Shown here in pieces: positions 56,389 to 64,000 of a stretch of DNA of 64,000 nt (the first letter of the stretch is position 1; each line of letters starts with the position of its first letter). This stretch comes from Planobispora rosea (GTDB taxonomy: Bacteria > Actinomycetota > Actinomycetes > Streptosporangiales > Streptosporangiaceae): assembly GCF_014648175.1 (NCBI RefSeq), contig NZ_BMQP01000029.1:32377-96376 (forward strand), given 5' to 3'. Below the pieces are notes generated by a model that saw only the letters and a program-made list of their open reading frames with translations, was not told the origin of the DNA and made no database searches. The translations under genes and the position numbers were made by a program.

Positions 56389-59067
56389 ATGCCACCGAAG
56401 AAGTCCGGGTCCACCCCAGTCGAGTCGCTCAAGCACGAGGATAAGCGGGTCAACATCCCCACCGCCGACTCCCACGACCTTCTCGATGAGGAGGCCGCTC
56501 AGCCCGCACGGCTGCTCTACCCGCGTAATCCCGATCTCGACCCCCAGCTCGTCTGGAAGGGCAAGGACGAGCAGGACTCCCAGGACCTGGCCGTCGACGC
56601 ACCGCCGATCTACATCCAGGAGAAGATCGACCCGCGGGTGCTCATCGAGAACCTGCGCCGCACGGCCGAGCGCCCGGATGATGAGCCGGAGCTCACGCTC
56701 TTCGACACCTTCGACGGGCTCGACGGCATGGACCTGATCGAGTTCTACAGGCACGAGGCAAACTGGTCCAACCGGATGATCCTCGGTGACTCGCTGCAGG
56801 TCATGGGCTCGCTCGCGGAGAAGGAGGATATGCGCGGCAAGGTCCAGATGGTCTACCTCGACCCGCCGTACGGCATCAAATTCGGCTCGAACTTCCAGAC
56901 CTCCACCGGTAAGCGGGACGTCAAGGACGGGAAGGTCGAGGACGTCACGCGTGAGGTCGAGCAGATCAAGGCGTTCCGCGACACCTGGGAGCACGGGATC
57001 AGCTCGTACCTCGCGTACCTGCGGGATCGCCTGATCGTCGCCCGAGATCTGCTGACCGAATCTGGGAGCATTTTTGTTCAGATTGGTGACGCAAATCTCC
57101 ATCTTGTCCGTGTGCTGCTCGATGAAGTCTTCGGTTCGGAAAATTTCTGCGCTCAAATATCTTTCCGTACAACCACTGGAGCTACGGGAAATCTCCTCCC
57201 CGGCACAGTGGACTATATCCTCTGGTATGCCAAGAGTATTGATCTGGTGAAATATCGCCAGCTATTCCGTCTTAAAGAGGCTGGGGGGCAGGGCGCTGGT
57301 GCATATTCAATGGTCGAGTTGAGTGACGGTTCGCGTCGTCGAATGACTAAGGATGAACGGGAAAAGCCTTCGGGTATTCCGGAAGGTTCTCGTATATTCC
57401 GGTTGGATAACTTGACTAGTCAAAGCGCTGGCAGGGAGAAGGGGGAAGGGGCTGCGTCTTGGTTCCCCGTCGAGTTTGAAGGCCGAAAGTTCCTTCCAAC
57501 GATGCAGTCGCGCTGGAAGACGAATGAAATCGGAATGATGCGCCTGGCGGCAGCGTGCCGCCTTGGAGTTGCAGGAAACACTCTTTCCTATGTTCGGTAT
57601 ATCGATGACTTCCCTGCGTACCCAATAAATAATTTTTGGGACGATACGAGCGTTGCTGGATTTGGCGATCCGAAGCTCTATGTCGTCCAGACGAACACGA
57701 AAGTCATCGAGCGTTGCATACTTATGACTACGGATCCGGGAGATCTTATCCTTGATCCCACTTGTGGTTCCGGAACAACGGCTTATGTCGCTGAGGAGTG
57801 GGGGCGTCGCTGGATTACGATTGACACCTCGCGAGTGTCTCTGGCTCTGGCTCGTCAGCGGATCATGGGTGCGAAGTACCCCTTTTACCTTCTCGCTGAT
57901 TCCAGGGAGGGGCAGCTTCAGGAGGCGAAGCTCACGGGTCAGCCTCCAATCGCCGGATCATACAAAGGTGATGTCCGTAAGGGGTTCGTCTATCAGCGAG
58001 TTCCTCATATCATGCTGAGCTCGATCGCCCGCAACCCTGACATCAAAGAAGGGATGACGCGCAAGCAGATCGATGAGGTTATCGCCAGGAATTCGGAACA
58101 GGAACTGCTCTATGACAGGCCGTACACGGACAACGATCGGGTTCGTGTAGCCGGGCCGTTCACGGTGGAGAGCCTGGCGCCGCACAAGACGATTGCGGTC
58201 GCCACCCAGACTGGCACGGAGAAGGCTGCCTCGGAGGAGGACACGTCGAGTTTTGAGCGGTCGATTCTCGGAAACCTGAGCAAGGCTGGCGTTCAAAATG
58301 GCCGGAAGAACGAGCGTCTGGAATTTGGGAGACTTGATCCGTATGCCGGGGAATTGATCCACGCTGAAGGCGAACGGAAGAACGGCGAAGAGGGGACACC
58401 GCAGCGGATCGCGGTGAGCATCGGCCCGCAGTATGGCACGGTAGACCCGAACTGGATTCGTAAGGCCGCGCGCGAGGCGATCAAGGGCGTAGGCTTCGAT
58501 CTGCTGATCATCTGTGCGTTTGCGTTCGACCCGCAGGCGATGAAGACGACCGAGGAGTTCAAGCCAAACGCGGAGGACTTTGCCTCCGTTCAGGAGGAAC
58601 GCAAGCTCGGTCGGCTTCCGATTCTCTTGGTCCGGATGAACTCCGACCTGGTGATGGCGGATGTACTGAAGAAGACCGGAGCCGGCAACCTCTTCATGGT
58701 CTTTGGCGAGCCGGACGTCGACATCCAGCACACCGACGAGGGCGTCGTAGTAGAGATCAAGGGAATCGACGTCTACGACCCGACCCAGGGCACGATCCGC
58801 TCGAGAGACACGGACAGGATTGCCCTGTGGATGATCGATACCGACTATGACGGTGAGTCGTTCTTCGTCCGGCACTGCTACTTCACCGGTGGCAATGACC
58901 CGTATAAGCGGCTCAGGCAGGCACTGAAAGCGGACATCGACGAAGCCGCCTGGGCAACGCTCTACACCACCCGCTCGCAGCCGTTCCGCTCGCCGAGTAC
59001 CGGCAAGATCGCGGTAAAGGTGATCAACGACTACGGCGACGAGGTGCTCCAGGTCTACGACGTGTAG
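56389..59067 (+). CDS. mod: Type III-like DNA methyltransferase subunit Mod (adenine-N6, beta class)
   Basis: 892 aa. MILGDSLQVMGSLAEKEDMR leads into motif IV VYLDPPYGIKFGSNF (about residue 160); motif I is ILDPTCGSGTTAYVAEEWGR (about residue 455), so the order IV-target recognition-I is that of beta-class N6-adenine methylases, as in EcoP15I Mod. The stretch from about 57060 to 58380 (target recognition domain and motif I) is visibly AT-richer, with different codon use. A C-terminal extension of about 300 residues (QRIAVSIGPQYGTVDPNWIR onwards) belongs to this subfamily. GGAGCGTAAGG precedes the ATG. It modifies host sites and gives Res its specificity. Confidence 0.92.
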   Translation: MPPKKSGSTPVESLKHEDKRVNIPTADSHDLLDEEAAQPARLLYPRNPDLDPQLVWKGKDEQDSQDLAVDAPPIYIQEKIDPRVLIENLRRTAERPDDEPELTLFDTFDGLDGMDLIEFYRHEANWSNRMILGDSLQVMGSLAEKEDMRGKVQMVYLDPPYGIKFGSNFQTSTGKRDVKDGKVEDVTREVEQIKAFRDTWEHGISSYLAYLRDRLIVARDLLTESGSIFVQIGDANLHLVRVLLDEVFGSENFCAQISFRTTTGATGNLLPGTVDYILWYAKSIDLVKYRQLFRLKEAGGQGAGAYSMVELSDGSRRRMTKDEREKPSGIPEGSRIFRLDNLTSQSAGREKGEGAASWFPVEFEGRKFLPTMQSRWKTNEIGMMRLAAACRLGVAGNTLSYVRYIDDFPAYPINNFWDDTSVAGFGDPKLYVVQTNTKVIERCILMTTDPGDLILDPTCGSGTTAYVAEEWGRRWITIDTSRVSLALARQRIMGAKYPFYLLADSREGQLQEAKLTGQPPIAGSYKGDVRKGFVYQRVPHIMLSSIARNPDIKEGMTRKQIDEVIARNSEQELLYDRPYTDNDRVRVAGPFTVESLAPHKTIAVATQTGTEKAASEEDTSSFERSILGNLSKAGVQNGRKNERLEFGRLDPYAGELIHAEGERKNGEEGTPQRIAVSIGPQYGTVDPNWIRKAAREAIKGVGFDLLIICAFAFDPQAMKTTEEFKPNAEDFASVQEERKLGRLPILLVRMNSDLVMADVLKKTGAGNLFMVFGEPDVDIQHTDEGVVVEIKGIDVYDPTQGTIRSRDTDRIALWMIDTDYDGESFFVRHCYFTGGNDPYKRLRQALKADIDEAAWATLYTTRSQPFRSPSTGKIAVKVINDYGDEVLQVYDV

Positions 59068-59269
59068 CAGGCCAGGGTCTTTGATCTGCAGGGCGGCGGG
59101 CAGGTGCGGGAGCTCACGTGCGTGCCGCTCCTGCACCCGTGCATGGGCCCTCGGCGCACGACCTATCGGGGCGATGCCGCACGGCCACGAGCCACGAGGC
59201 TTTCAAGTCGGCCGTTGATCTGCTCTTGAACCCTCGCACCCCGATTTCCCATCGCGGATGATGGACGGC

Positions 59270-61303
59270 ATGACAGAGACACCCTCTGTGCCACCGGGAA
59301 CCGGTCCGCTCTCGCCGGAGTTCTCCGCGATCGACCCGGCGCTGATGAACGGCTTCATCACCGAGTTGGAGAGGGCCGGGAAGGTGATCGCCGAGCAGGC
59401 CGAGAACATCCGCCGGGAACTGGCCGCTGTTGACCTGCCCGCCGCTGGGCTCGCCCCCATCCGGGAGATCGGCGGCTGGGCCGAACAACAACTGCCGATG
59501 CTCCGCCAGCGGGTGGCGACCATCACCGCCCCCGGGCCCGGGATCCCCGGGATGACCGGAACGGGACTTCGACCGTATCAGGAGGCGTCGCTACTCGCCC
59601 CCGCGGAAGCGCAGCGTCAGGGCGCCGACCTGGGTAAGCGGTTCGCCGCCATCGACCCGGACGAGTTCCGCCTCTCCGGGCCGTACGCCTCCGACAAGAT
59701 CGCTACGGTGCTCGGAGAGCTGAAGACGCATCGGCACGATGCCGTCTTCACTGCGGCGTTCTTCGCAGCCCTCGGCCCAGCCGGGGTCCGTCAGGTGGCT
59801 GCCGCTCTGCGCCGGCTGCCCAACGAGAAGCGGCCGGATGCGCTCCGTACGGCCGGTACGGCCTTCGCCACCGCGACCAGCGGCGGGGCGAAGGTTCCCG
59901 GGTTCGCTTCAGTGCTGAAGGCCGTAGAGAAGACGAAGACTGCGGACGCCGAGGACATGGAGGCGGTCGCGGCCCTGCTGAGCCATGGAGATTATCCGGA
60001 CGTGTGGCTGGCTGACCTCGTCGCGCCCGCGCTGAGGCCCGACAGCCGGATCAGCAGCTCGGCGCTGGCGGGGCTGCTCAACGCGCTGGGAAACAACCCC
60101 GCCGCGGCCCGCCTGGCGATCGGCTCGGCGGCCCGGTTCGGTCCCAACCCGGCCTCACCGACTTTCTCCTTGCCCTTCGGGCAGCTCCCACGATCTCCTG
60201 AGAAGTGGGACAACCGGCCCGAACTGGCCGCGTTCCTGAAGGAACTCAACGAGCGGACGAGGATGTCGCAGGAGGTGGCGGACGCCTTCGGACGGCTCCT
60301 GGCCGCAGCCTCCGGCGCCTACGACGAGCAGGACGGCAAGCACAGTCAGGAATCGGCGTTCTTCGCCTACACCGTGATGACCGCGGCGGATGAGTGGCCG
60401 TTGAGTGACGCGACCCGGCTGCACCTGGCGGAGATCGCGGGCTCGTACGCCACAGAGATCACTCTGGGTGCCAACCTCAACGATGCCGACCTGGCCAAGG
60501 ACAGCGCCGTCCAGACCACTCCCGGCCTATTCGAATGGACTCCACCCCCGGGATTGCGGGGCGCCTTCCGGCTGAGCCCCGAGGACACCTTCCGCTTCAT
60601 TACCACCTTCGCCGGTGACACCGATGCGCGACTCCGCTTCGACCAGGGCATGGAAGAGTTCCTCCACCGGGTTCTTCCGTATGCGTCGAACGCTGTGAAG
60701 AACAGTGGGGATGCCACTGCGCTGGACAATTTGTTTACCGCTCTGGGCAACGTCCGGGGCACCGAACTGGCGGCCGCCGTGCGGGTGCTCAAGCCCGGAG
60801 ACGATGGTGCTGAGGACGCGGAGGACGCGGAGAGTTTTCTGGCGGGTGGTGCCCTGGGAGCGCTCGGGTTGCTTCACCCTTTCTCCGCCATCCCCAGGGC
60901 CTGGACCGCCCTGTCCACCGGAGTCTCCGGCTATTACACCTACGGCCGGGAACCGGCGGAGGAGGTGAAGAAGCTCTTGGCATCGGACGAGGCAAAGACG
61001 TTGGGGCAACGTCACGAGACGGCGCAGCTCCTCATGGAGCAGGGATTCACCCCACAAGTGCCTCCGTCCAGCGCCATCGCCGACTTGGACGGTGACCTTC
61101 GCCCGTTCGAAGACATCCTCAAGCAGGGGGCCGCAGGGGTGAAGGCTCTCGACCAGTGGTTGGTCGACAACGGCATGGGAAAAGGTAATGATATTTCCCT
61201 GGGGGAGCTGGCCGCAAAACAGGCCGATGTCTTCAATGGCGCTAAGGGGAATGCATACAATCGGAAAGATTTTTACGATAGTGAGCAGCTCACGACCGAT
61301 TGA
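59270..61303 (+). CDS. large helical protein with WXG/LXG-like N-terminus
   Basis: 677 aa. The first ~110 residues are helical (FSAIDPALMNGFITELERAG, IREIGGWAEQQLPMLRQRVA) in the manner of WXG100/LXG export domains; the next ~450 residues are predominantly helical without known catalytic motifs; a hydrophobic Gly/Ala-rich segment (LAGGALGALGLLHPFSAIPR) sits near residue 525. ATG 59270 has GATGGACGGC upstream. The type resembles long proteins next to small WXG genes in actinobacterial type VII-associated loci, some of which are toxins. No toxin domain is recognised. Its 3' end overlaps the convergent lipoprotein gene by 14 bp. Confidence 0.68.
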   Translation: MTETPSVPPGTGPLSPEFSAIDPALMNGFITELERAGKVIAEQAENIRRELAAVDLPAAGLAPIREIGGWAEQQLPMLRQRVATITAPGPGIPGMTGTGLRPYQEASLLAPAEAQRQGADLGKRFAAIDPDEFRLSGPYASDKIATVLGELKTHRHDAVFTAAFFAALGPAGVRQVAAALRRLPNEKRPDALRTAGTAFATATSGGAKVPGFASVLKAVEKTKTADAEDMEAVAALLSHGDYPDVWLADLVAPALRPDSRISSSALAGLLNALGNNPAAARLAIGSAARFGPNPASPTFSLPFGQLPRSPEKWDNRPELAAFLKELNERTRMSQEVADAFGRLLAAASGAYDEQDGKHSQESAFFAYTVMTAADEWPLSDATRLHLAEIAGSYATEITLGANLNDADLAKDSAVQTTPGLFEWTPPPGLRGAFRLSPEDTFRFITTFAGDTDARLRFDQGMEEFLHRVLPYASNAVKNSGDATALDNLFTALGNVRGTELAAAVRVLKPGDDGAEDAEDAESFLAGGALGALGLLHPFSAIPRAWTALSTGVSGYYTYGREPAEEVKKLLASDEAKTLGQRHETAQLLMEQGFTPQVPPSSAIADLDGDLRPFEDILKQGAAGVKALDQWLVDNGMGKGNDISLGELAAKQADVFNGAKGNAYNRKDFYDSEQLTTD

Positions 61304-61742
61304 GGCACTGGGTCTCGCCTCGCACGGAGTATCTACCATTCGCCGTTGACTCCAGCAAGATAATCGTCTTTGCCGGATTGTTTGTCATGCGTACTGATGT
61401 GCCTGAGCCATCGGTGATTTTGTATTCAGCGACTCGATCCAAAGCGCTTATCATGATGTTGTTAAGAACGTTGGGTGCTCGTTCCGGAGAGGAGTCTGGT
61501 GCCGTTGCGGCGAAGGTGCGCCTGGCCTTGCCGTCCCCGCAGGGGATGTCCTTGCCGCCGGGATCGGTGACCTGGGCGTTCTGGGCGCTCACCTCGTCGA
61601 GAAGCTTCAGGATGTGTGTCTTGAGAGTTTCGCCCGCCTCGACCGCCGTCGGTTCGCCCTCGCTGCATCCGGCCATGGCCAGAGCGGCCACCAGGAGCGT
61701 CGCGCCGAGCCGTACCGCAAGGCTTCGGATGGAACCGGGCAT
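61290..61742 (-). CDS. lipoprotein
   Basis: 150 aa from ATG 61742 (GGAGGG 7 nt upstream). Type II signal peptide with lipobox LAMAGC, Cys25 being the lipid-modified residue. The mature part has two further cysteines (IPCGDGKARRTFAATAPD and the C-terminal QCLNRS), likely a disulfide. Convergent with the 677-aa gene and divergent from the WXG-like gene. Immunity or sorting partner for the neighbouring export-type proteins is possible but unproven. Confidence 0.8.
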   Translation of the reverse strand: MPGSIRSLAVRLGATLLVAALAMAGCSEGEPTAVEAGETLKTHILKLLDEVSAQNAQVTDPGGKDIPCGDGKARRTFAATAPDSSPERAPNVLNNIMISALDRVAEYKITDGSGTSVRMTNNPAKTIILLESTANGRYSVRGETQCLNRS

Positions 61743-61834
61743 TGGATACCCTCCAAAGAGCTGGCCGTCTGAGCGCACGATCTCATATCGTCCGGGAGAG
61801 CGCGCAAGCCGTTCCAAGGAGAAAGGGGAAGCGG

Positions 61835-62125
61835 TTGGCCCCCGAACCACTGGATATGGCCCCTAATCCCCGCAGAGAGGAATTACTGCGGGCGCTGGCG
61901 AAGGTACGTATGCACGTGGCGAGGTTGGAAGCGGCCTTGGATCCGGCGCATGCGACGTTCACCGGCGGTGCGGTGTGGACAGGCCCGGCTGCGCGGAACT
62001 TCGCTGAGGAGCTGACCGGACGCAGGGCACGGCTGCGGGTGCTCACTCAGCGGATTGTCGAGGAACTGGAGGACGAGCTGCTGGCTACGCCCGAGCAGGC
62101 GACCCGATCCTCGGCCGCGGGGTGA
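61835..62125 (+). CDS. small WXG100-like protein
   Basis: 96 aa from TTG 61835 behind AAAGGGGAAGCGG, or 89 aa from ATG 61856. Two helices flank a turn with VWTGPAARNFAEELTGRRAR; W-x-G in the turn and the size match WXG100 proteins. It lies divergent from the lipoprotein and near the 677-aa protein with a similar N-terminus, suggesting export as a heterodimer by a type VII system encoded elsewhere. Confidence 0.65.
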   Translation: MAPEPLDMAPNPRREELLRALAKVRMHVARLEAALDPAHATFTGGAVWTGPAARNFAEELTGRRARLRVLTQRIVEELEDELLATPEQATRSSAAG

Positions 62126-62160
62126 GGTCCACTGAACATGGCCGTGCCGCCACACCGGCC

Positions 62161-62817
62161 TCATGAGGCGGCCACCAAGGCTGTGGACGAACCTGCGACG
62201 TGCTCGGCCGGCGTCATGTCGAGCAGGCGTACCACCATCTGGGTGGCCAGCGCGTACGGTAGGACGGCGAACTCGTCCCAGCCGACGAACACGTTGTGTT
62301 CGCCGGTGAAGACCGGCATCCGATCAGGGCCGGGCTCATACAGGTCCGCCAGCACACCGACGGACTCGATGCCGCCCACGGTGTAGACAGCGGCCGACTT
62401 ACGGAGCTGTGGACACCACTGAAGTGACTCGGGGATGCATGTCAGACAGGTCGGGGGCGCGTTGGTGAGGCCGCCGGATGCGCTGGAGGCACGGAACCCC
62501 GTCTCGGTGATCACCCACCAGATCCGGCCGGTGTCCGGGTCGGCTGCCGGCTCCGCGCATACCTGACAGCGACGCTTGGTCATGCACTCCTGCTGGCGGC
62601 GCCGGTTCAGCATCCGCCACATCACCTGGCCGCGGCGGTGGGTGCGGACCCGGGCGAGCAGGATGTCGCGGTGCCAGTCCGAGCGAGGGCGGGGATCTCG
62701 GTGCGACAGCCGAAGCCCGCCGGAGGCCGAGTCCTCGGCGAAGATTAGGTGTGGGGTGACGGCCTCACCGGAGTAGGCCAGCACGTACGGCACGGGGATC
62801 TCGGTGGCCGCGGTCAT
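62161..62817 (-). CDS. unknown protein with two CxxC pairs
   Basis: 218 aa, starts MTAATEIPVPYVLAYSGEAV. The middle has KRRCQVCAEPAADPDTGRIW and PPTCLTCIPESLQWCPQLRK, two CxxC pairs plus another Cys, likely a zinc ribbon. Such proteins are found beside phosphotransferase and regulatory genes in actinomycetes, but I know no function. It is the second gene of a pair, its ATG overlapping the stop of the upstream gene. Confidence 0.75.
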   Translation of the reverse strand: MTAATEIPVPYVLAYSGEAVTPHLIFAEDSASGGLRLSHRDPRPRSDWHRDILLARVRTHRRGQVMWRMLNRRRQQECMTKRRCQVCAEPAADPDTGRIWWVITETGFRASSASGGLTNAPPTCLTCIPESLQWCPQLRKSAAVYTVGGIESVGVLADLYEPGPDRMPVFTGEHNVFVGWDEFAVLPYALATQMVVRLLDMTPAEHVAGSSTALVAAS

Positions 62818-63107
62818 GGTGCATCACCGGCCCGACACACTTCTTCGTGCGGGACCGGGGGCGCGGGAACGGCGTTGAGCTTCTGGCGCTCGACCTCGGC
62901 GAGCTGCTCGCACAGCGCCCCCGCGTCCGGGGCGTGCAGCGTCCGAACAGGAGCGTCCGCGCGGGGCCGACCGGTGGCGTACCAGGTGCGGTGGGCCTGC
63001 CATATCCTCCAGCTCGGGTAGGACCGGCCGATGCAGGCAGCCAGCGTCTTCCGCTGGGACTCGTTGAGATCGATGGATACAGGCCGGCCTGGGTCGCTAC
63101 TCCTCAC
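62814..63107 (-). CDS. small unknown protein coupled to the CxxC protein
   Basis: About 97 aa from GTG 63107 (start uncertain, no ribosome site). It contains IDLNESQRKTLAACIGRSYP and WRIWQAHRTWYATGRPRADA, a basic aromatic segment, followed by a helix (ALCEQLAEVERQKLNAV). The stop overlaps the next start (ATGA). No family recognised. Confidence 0.6.
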   Translation of the reverse strand: MRSSDPGRPVSIDLNESQRKTLAACIGRSYPSWRIWQAHRTWYATGRPRADAPVRTLHAPDAGALCEQLAEVERQKLNAVPAPPVPHEEVCRAGDAP

Positions 63108-63193
63108 GATGGGCCCACGTCCGGCCGCGTGCCCCCGTACGCCATCGAGAGCACGCTGGCTTGGTGACACGACAGCCGAGCTGTCGCGCCCGC

Positions 63194-63994
63194 TCACAGC
63201 CGACCTCGCCAAGTGCCGACGCCGCCGATGATCTGCGGGCTCTCGTAGTGGAGATCGTGGTCGGGCCGCCACTGTGCCACCGGGACCACACCCGGCGCAG
63301 CGACGTCGAGCCCATCGAACAACGTGCGGATCTCCTCGGCGGTGCGTAGAGCGATCGGGGTGTCGGTGTCGGCGAACACCTCCACGACCTCTTGCTCGAC
63401 CTCGTCGGGGAGGGCATTCCGGCAGGCGTGAGAGATGACGACCGCACTGCCTGGAGCAAGCAGCCTGCACAACTCCGCGATGATCCCGGCCGGGGCGTCG
63501 GCGAAGTGCAGGACGGCCGTCAGCAGTACGGCGGCCGGTCGGTTGAAGTCGAGCAGGGCTCGCACTCCAAGGTCACCCGTGATGGCGCGCGGGTCACGAA
63601 GGTCTCCGGGCACCACCGCGGCGACGCCGTCTGCGGTCAGCAGTGCTCGCCCGTGAGTGACCACGAGCTCGTCGCGGTCCACATAGACGGTCCGGGCATT
63701 CGGGGTGACCGCGCCGGCGATCTCGTGGACGTTACGGAGGCGGGGCAGGCCGCAACCCAGGTCGAGGAACTGGATGATGCCCTCTTGGGCGAGGTGCCGT
63801 ACGGCGCGCTCAACGAAGGCATCGTGCTCACGAAGCTGCGCGGCGACCGTGGGGATGGCTCCGCCGAGGCGCTGAGCTGCGGTCCGATCCAGCGGAAAGT
63901 GGGTCTTTCCGCCAAGCAGGCAGTCATGGATTGAGCTTGTTCCGCTTTGGCGGACACCTTCGGTGTGGTGGTCAGGCCGCGACAGCGGCCTCAT
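63194..63994 (-). CDS. SAM-dependent methyltransferase, DUF574 family
   Basis: 266 aa. The hallmark IHDCLLGGKTHFPLDRTAAQ lies near residue 25, followed by the SAM loop IIQFLDLGCGLPRLRNVHEI and ARTVYVDRDELVVTHGRALL. This family is strongly expanded in actinomycetes and its substrates are mostly unknown. The start ATG is 7 bases from the window end, so an extension beyond the window cannot be excluded. A chromosome-like rather than phage-like gene. Confidence 0.88.
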   Translation of the reverse strand: MRPLSRPDHHTEGVRQSGTSSIHDCLLGGKTHFPLDRTAAQRLGGAIPTVAAQLREHDAFVERAVRHLAQEGIIQFLDLGCGLPRLRNVHEIAGAVTPNARTVYVDRDELVVTHGRALLTADGVAAVVPGDLRDPRAITGDLGVRALLDFNRPAAVLLTAVLHFADAPAGIIAELCRLLAPGSAVVISHACRNALPDEVEQEVVEVFADTDTPIALRTAEEIRTLFDGLDVAAPGVVPVAQWRPDHDLHYESPQIIGGVGTWRGRL

Positions 63995-64000
63995 AGGCGG

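Overview
The window is very GC-rich, uses many GTG starts, has several probable leaderless genes and encodes a bacterial proteasome activator (Bpa). This points to a filamentous actinobacterium, probably Streptosporangiaceae-like (inference from gene content; no search was run).

Region 1 (1-27.9 kb) is ordinary chromosome. It begins with thiamine salvage (TenA; a TPP riboswitch in front of an NCS1 hydroxymethylpyrimidine transporter), with a divergent cupin/MarR pair and a rhodanese between them. Next come an Ogt DNA-repair protein, a PAS-GAF-PAS histidine kinase, an RsbW-like ATPase, an OmpR/histidine-kinase two-component system and a STAS anti-anti-sigma factor. These are followed by a glycosyltransferase, a secreted serine hydrolase, and two GT-C type (probably mannosyl) transferases flanking a large membrane protein. 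Then come pheA, serS, a membrane protein with a sialidase-like ectodomain, a cold-shock protein with a strong terminator, a HAD phosphatase, Bpa, a quinone oxidoreductase and a 751-aa MinD/ParA-like ATPase. Short tandem repeats (12-22 bp units, all different) sit in or right behind several of these genes.

Region 2 (28.0-53.1 kb) is a temperate siphovirus-type prophage beside a tRNA-Ser(UGA). Its order is tyrosine integrase; unusually large XRE repressor (both minus strand); excisionase-like HTH; antirepressor; Toprim primase; DUF3987 protein; HNH; small and large terminase; portal; HK97 protease; capsid; connectors; two paralogous tail-tube-like proteins; a tail chaperone with a textbook -1 frameshift; tape measure; tail and fibre proteins; amidase endolysin; secreted Cys protein; holin-like protein; Dam-type methylase; then a 20-bp-stem terminator. 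One membrane/coiled-coil gene runs antisense between HNH and terminase and may be a lysogeny gene. No duplicated tRNA 3' end was found to the right, so the right attachment site is not located.

Region 3 (53.1-64 kb) is accessory: a res-mod Type III-like restriction-modification operon (the Res nuclease motif lacks its usual lysine; the Mod middle is markedly AT-richer). It is followed by a WXG/T7SS-flavoured group (677-aa helical protein, lipoprotein, small WXG-like protein), two unknown genes and a DUF574 S-adenosylmethionine methyltransferase. Whether this region is prophage cargo or host chromosome is open.
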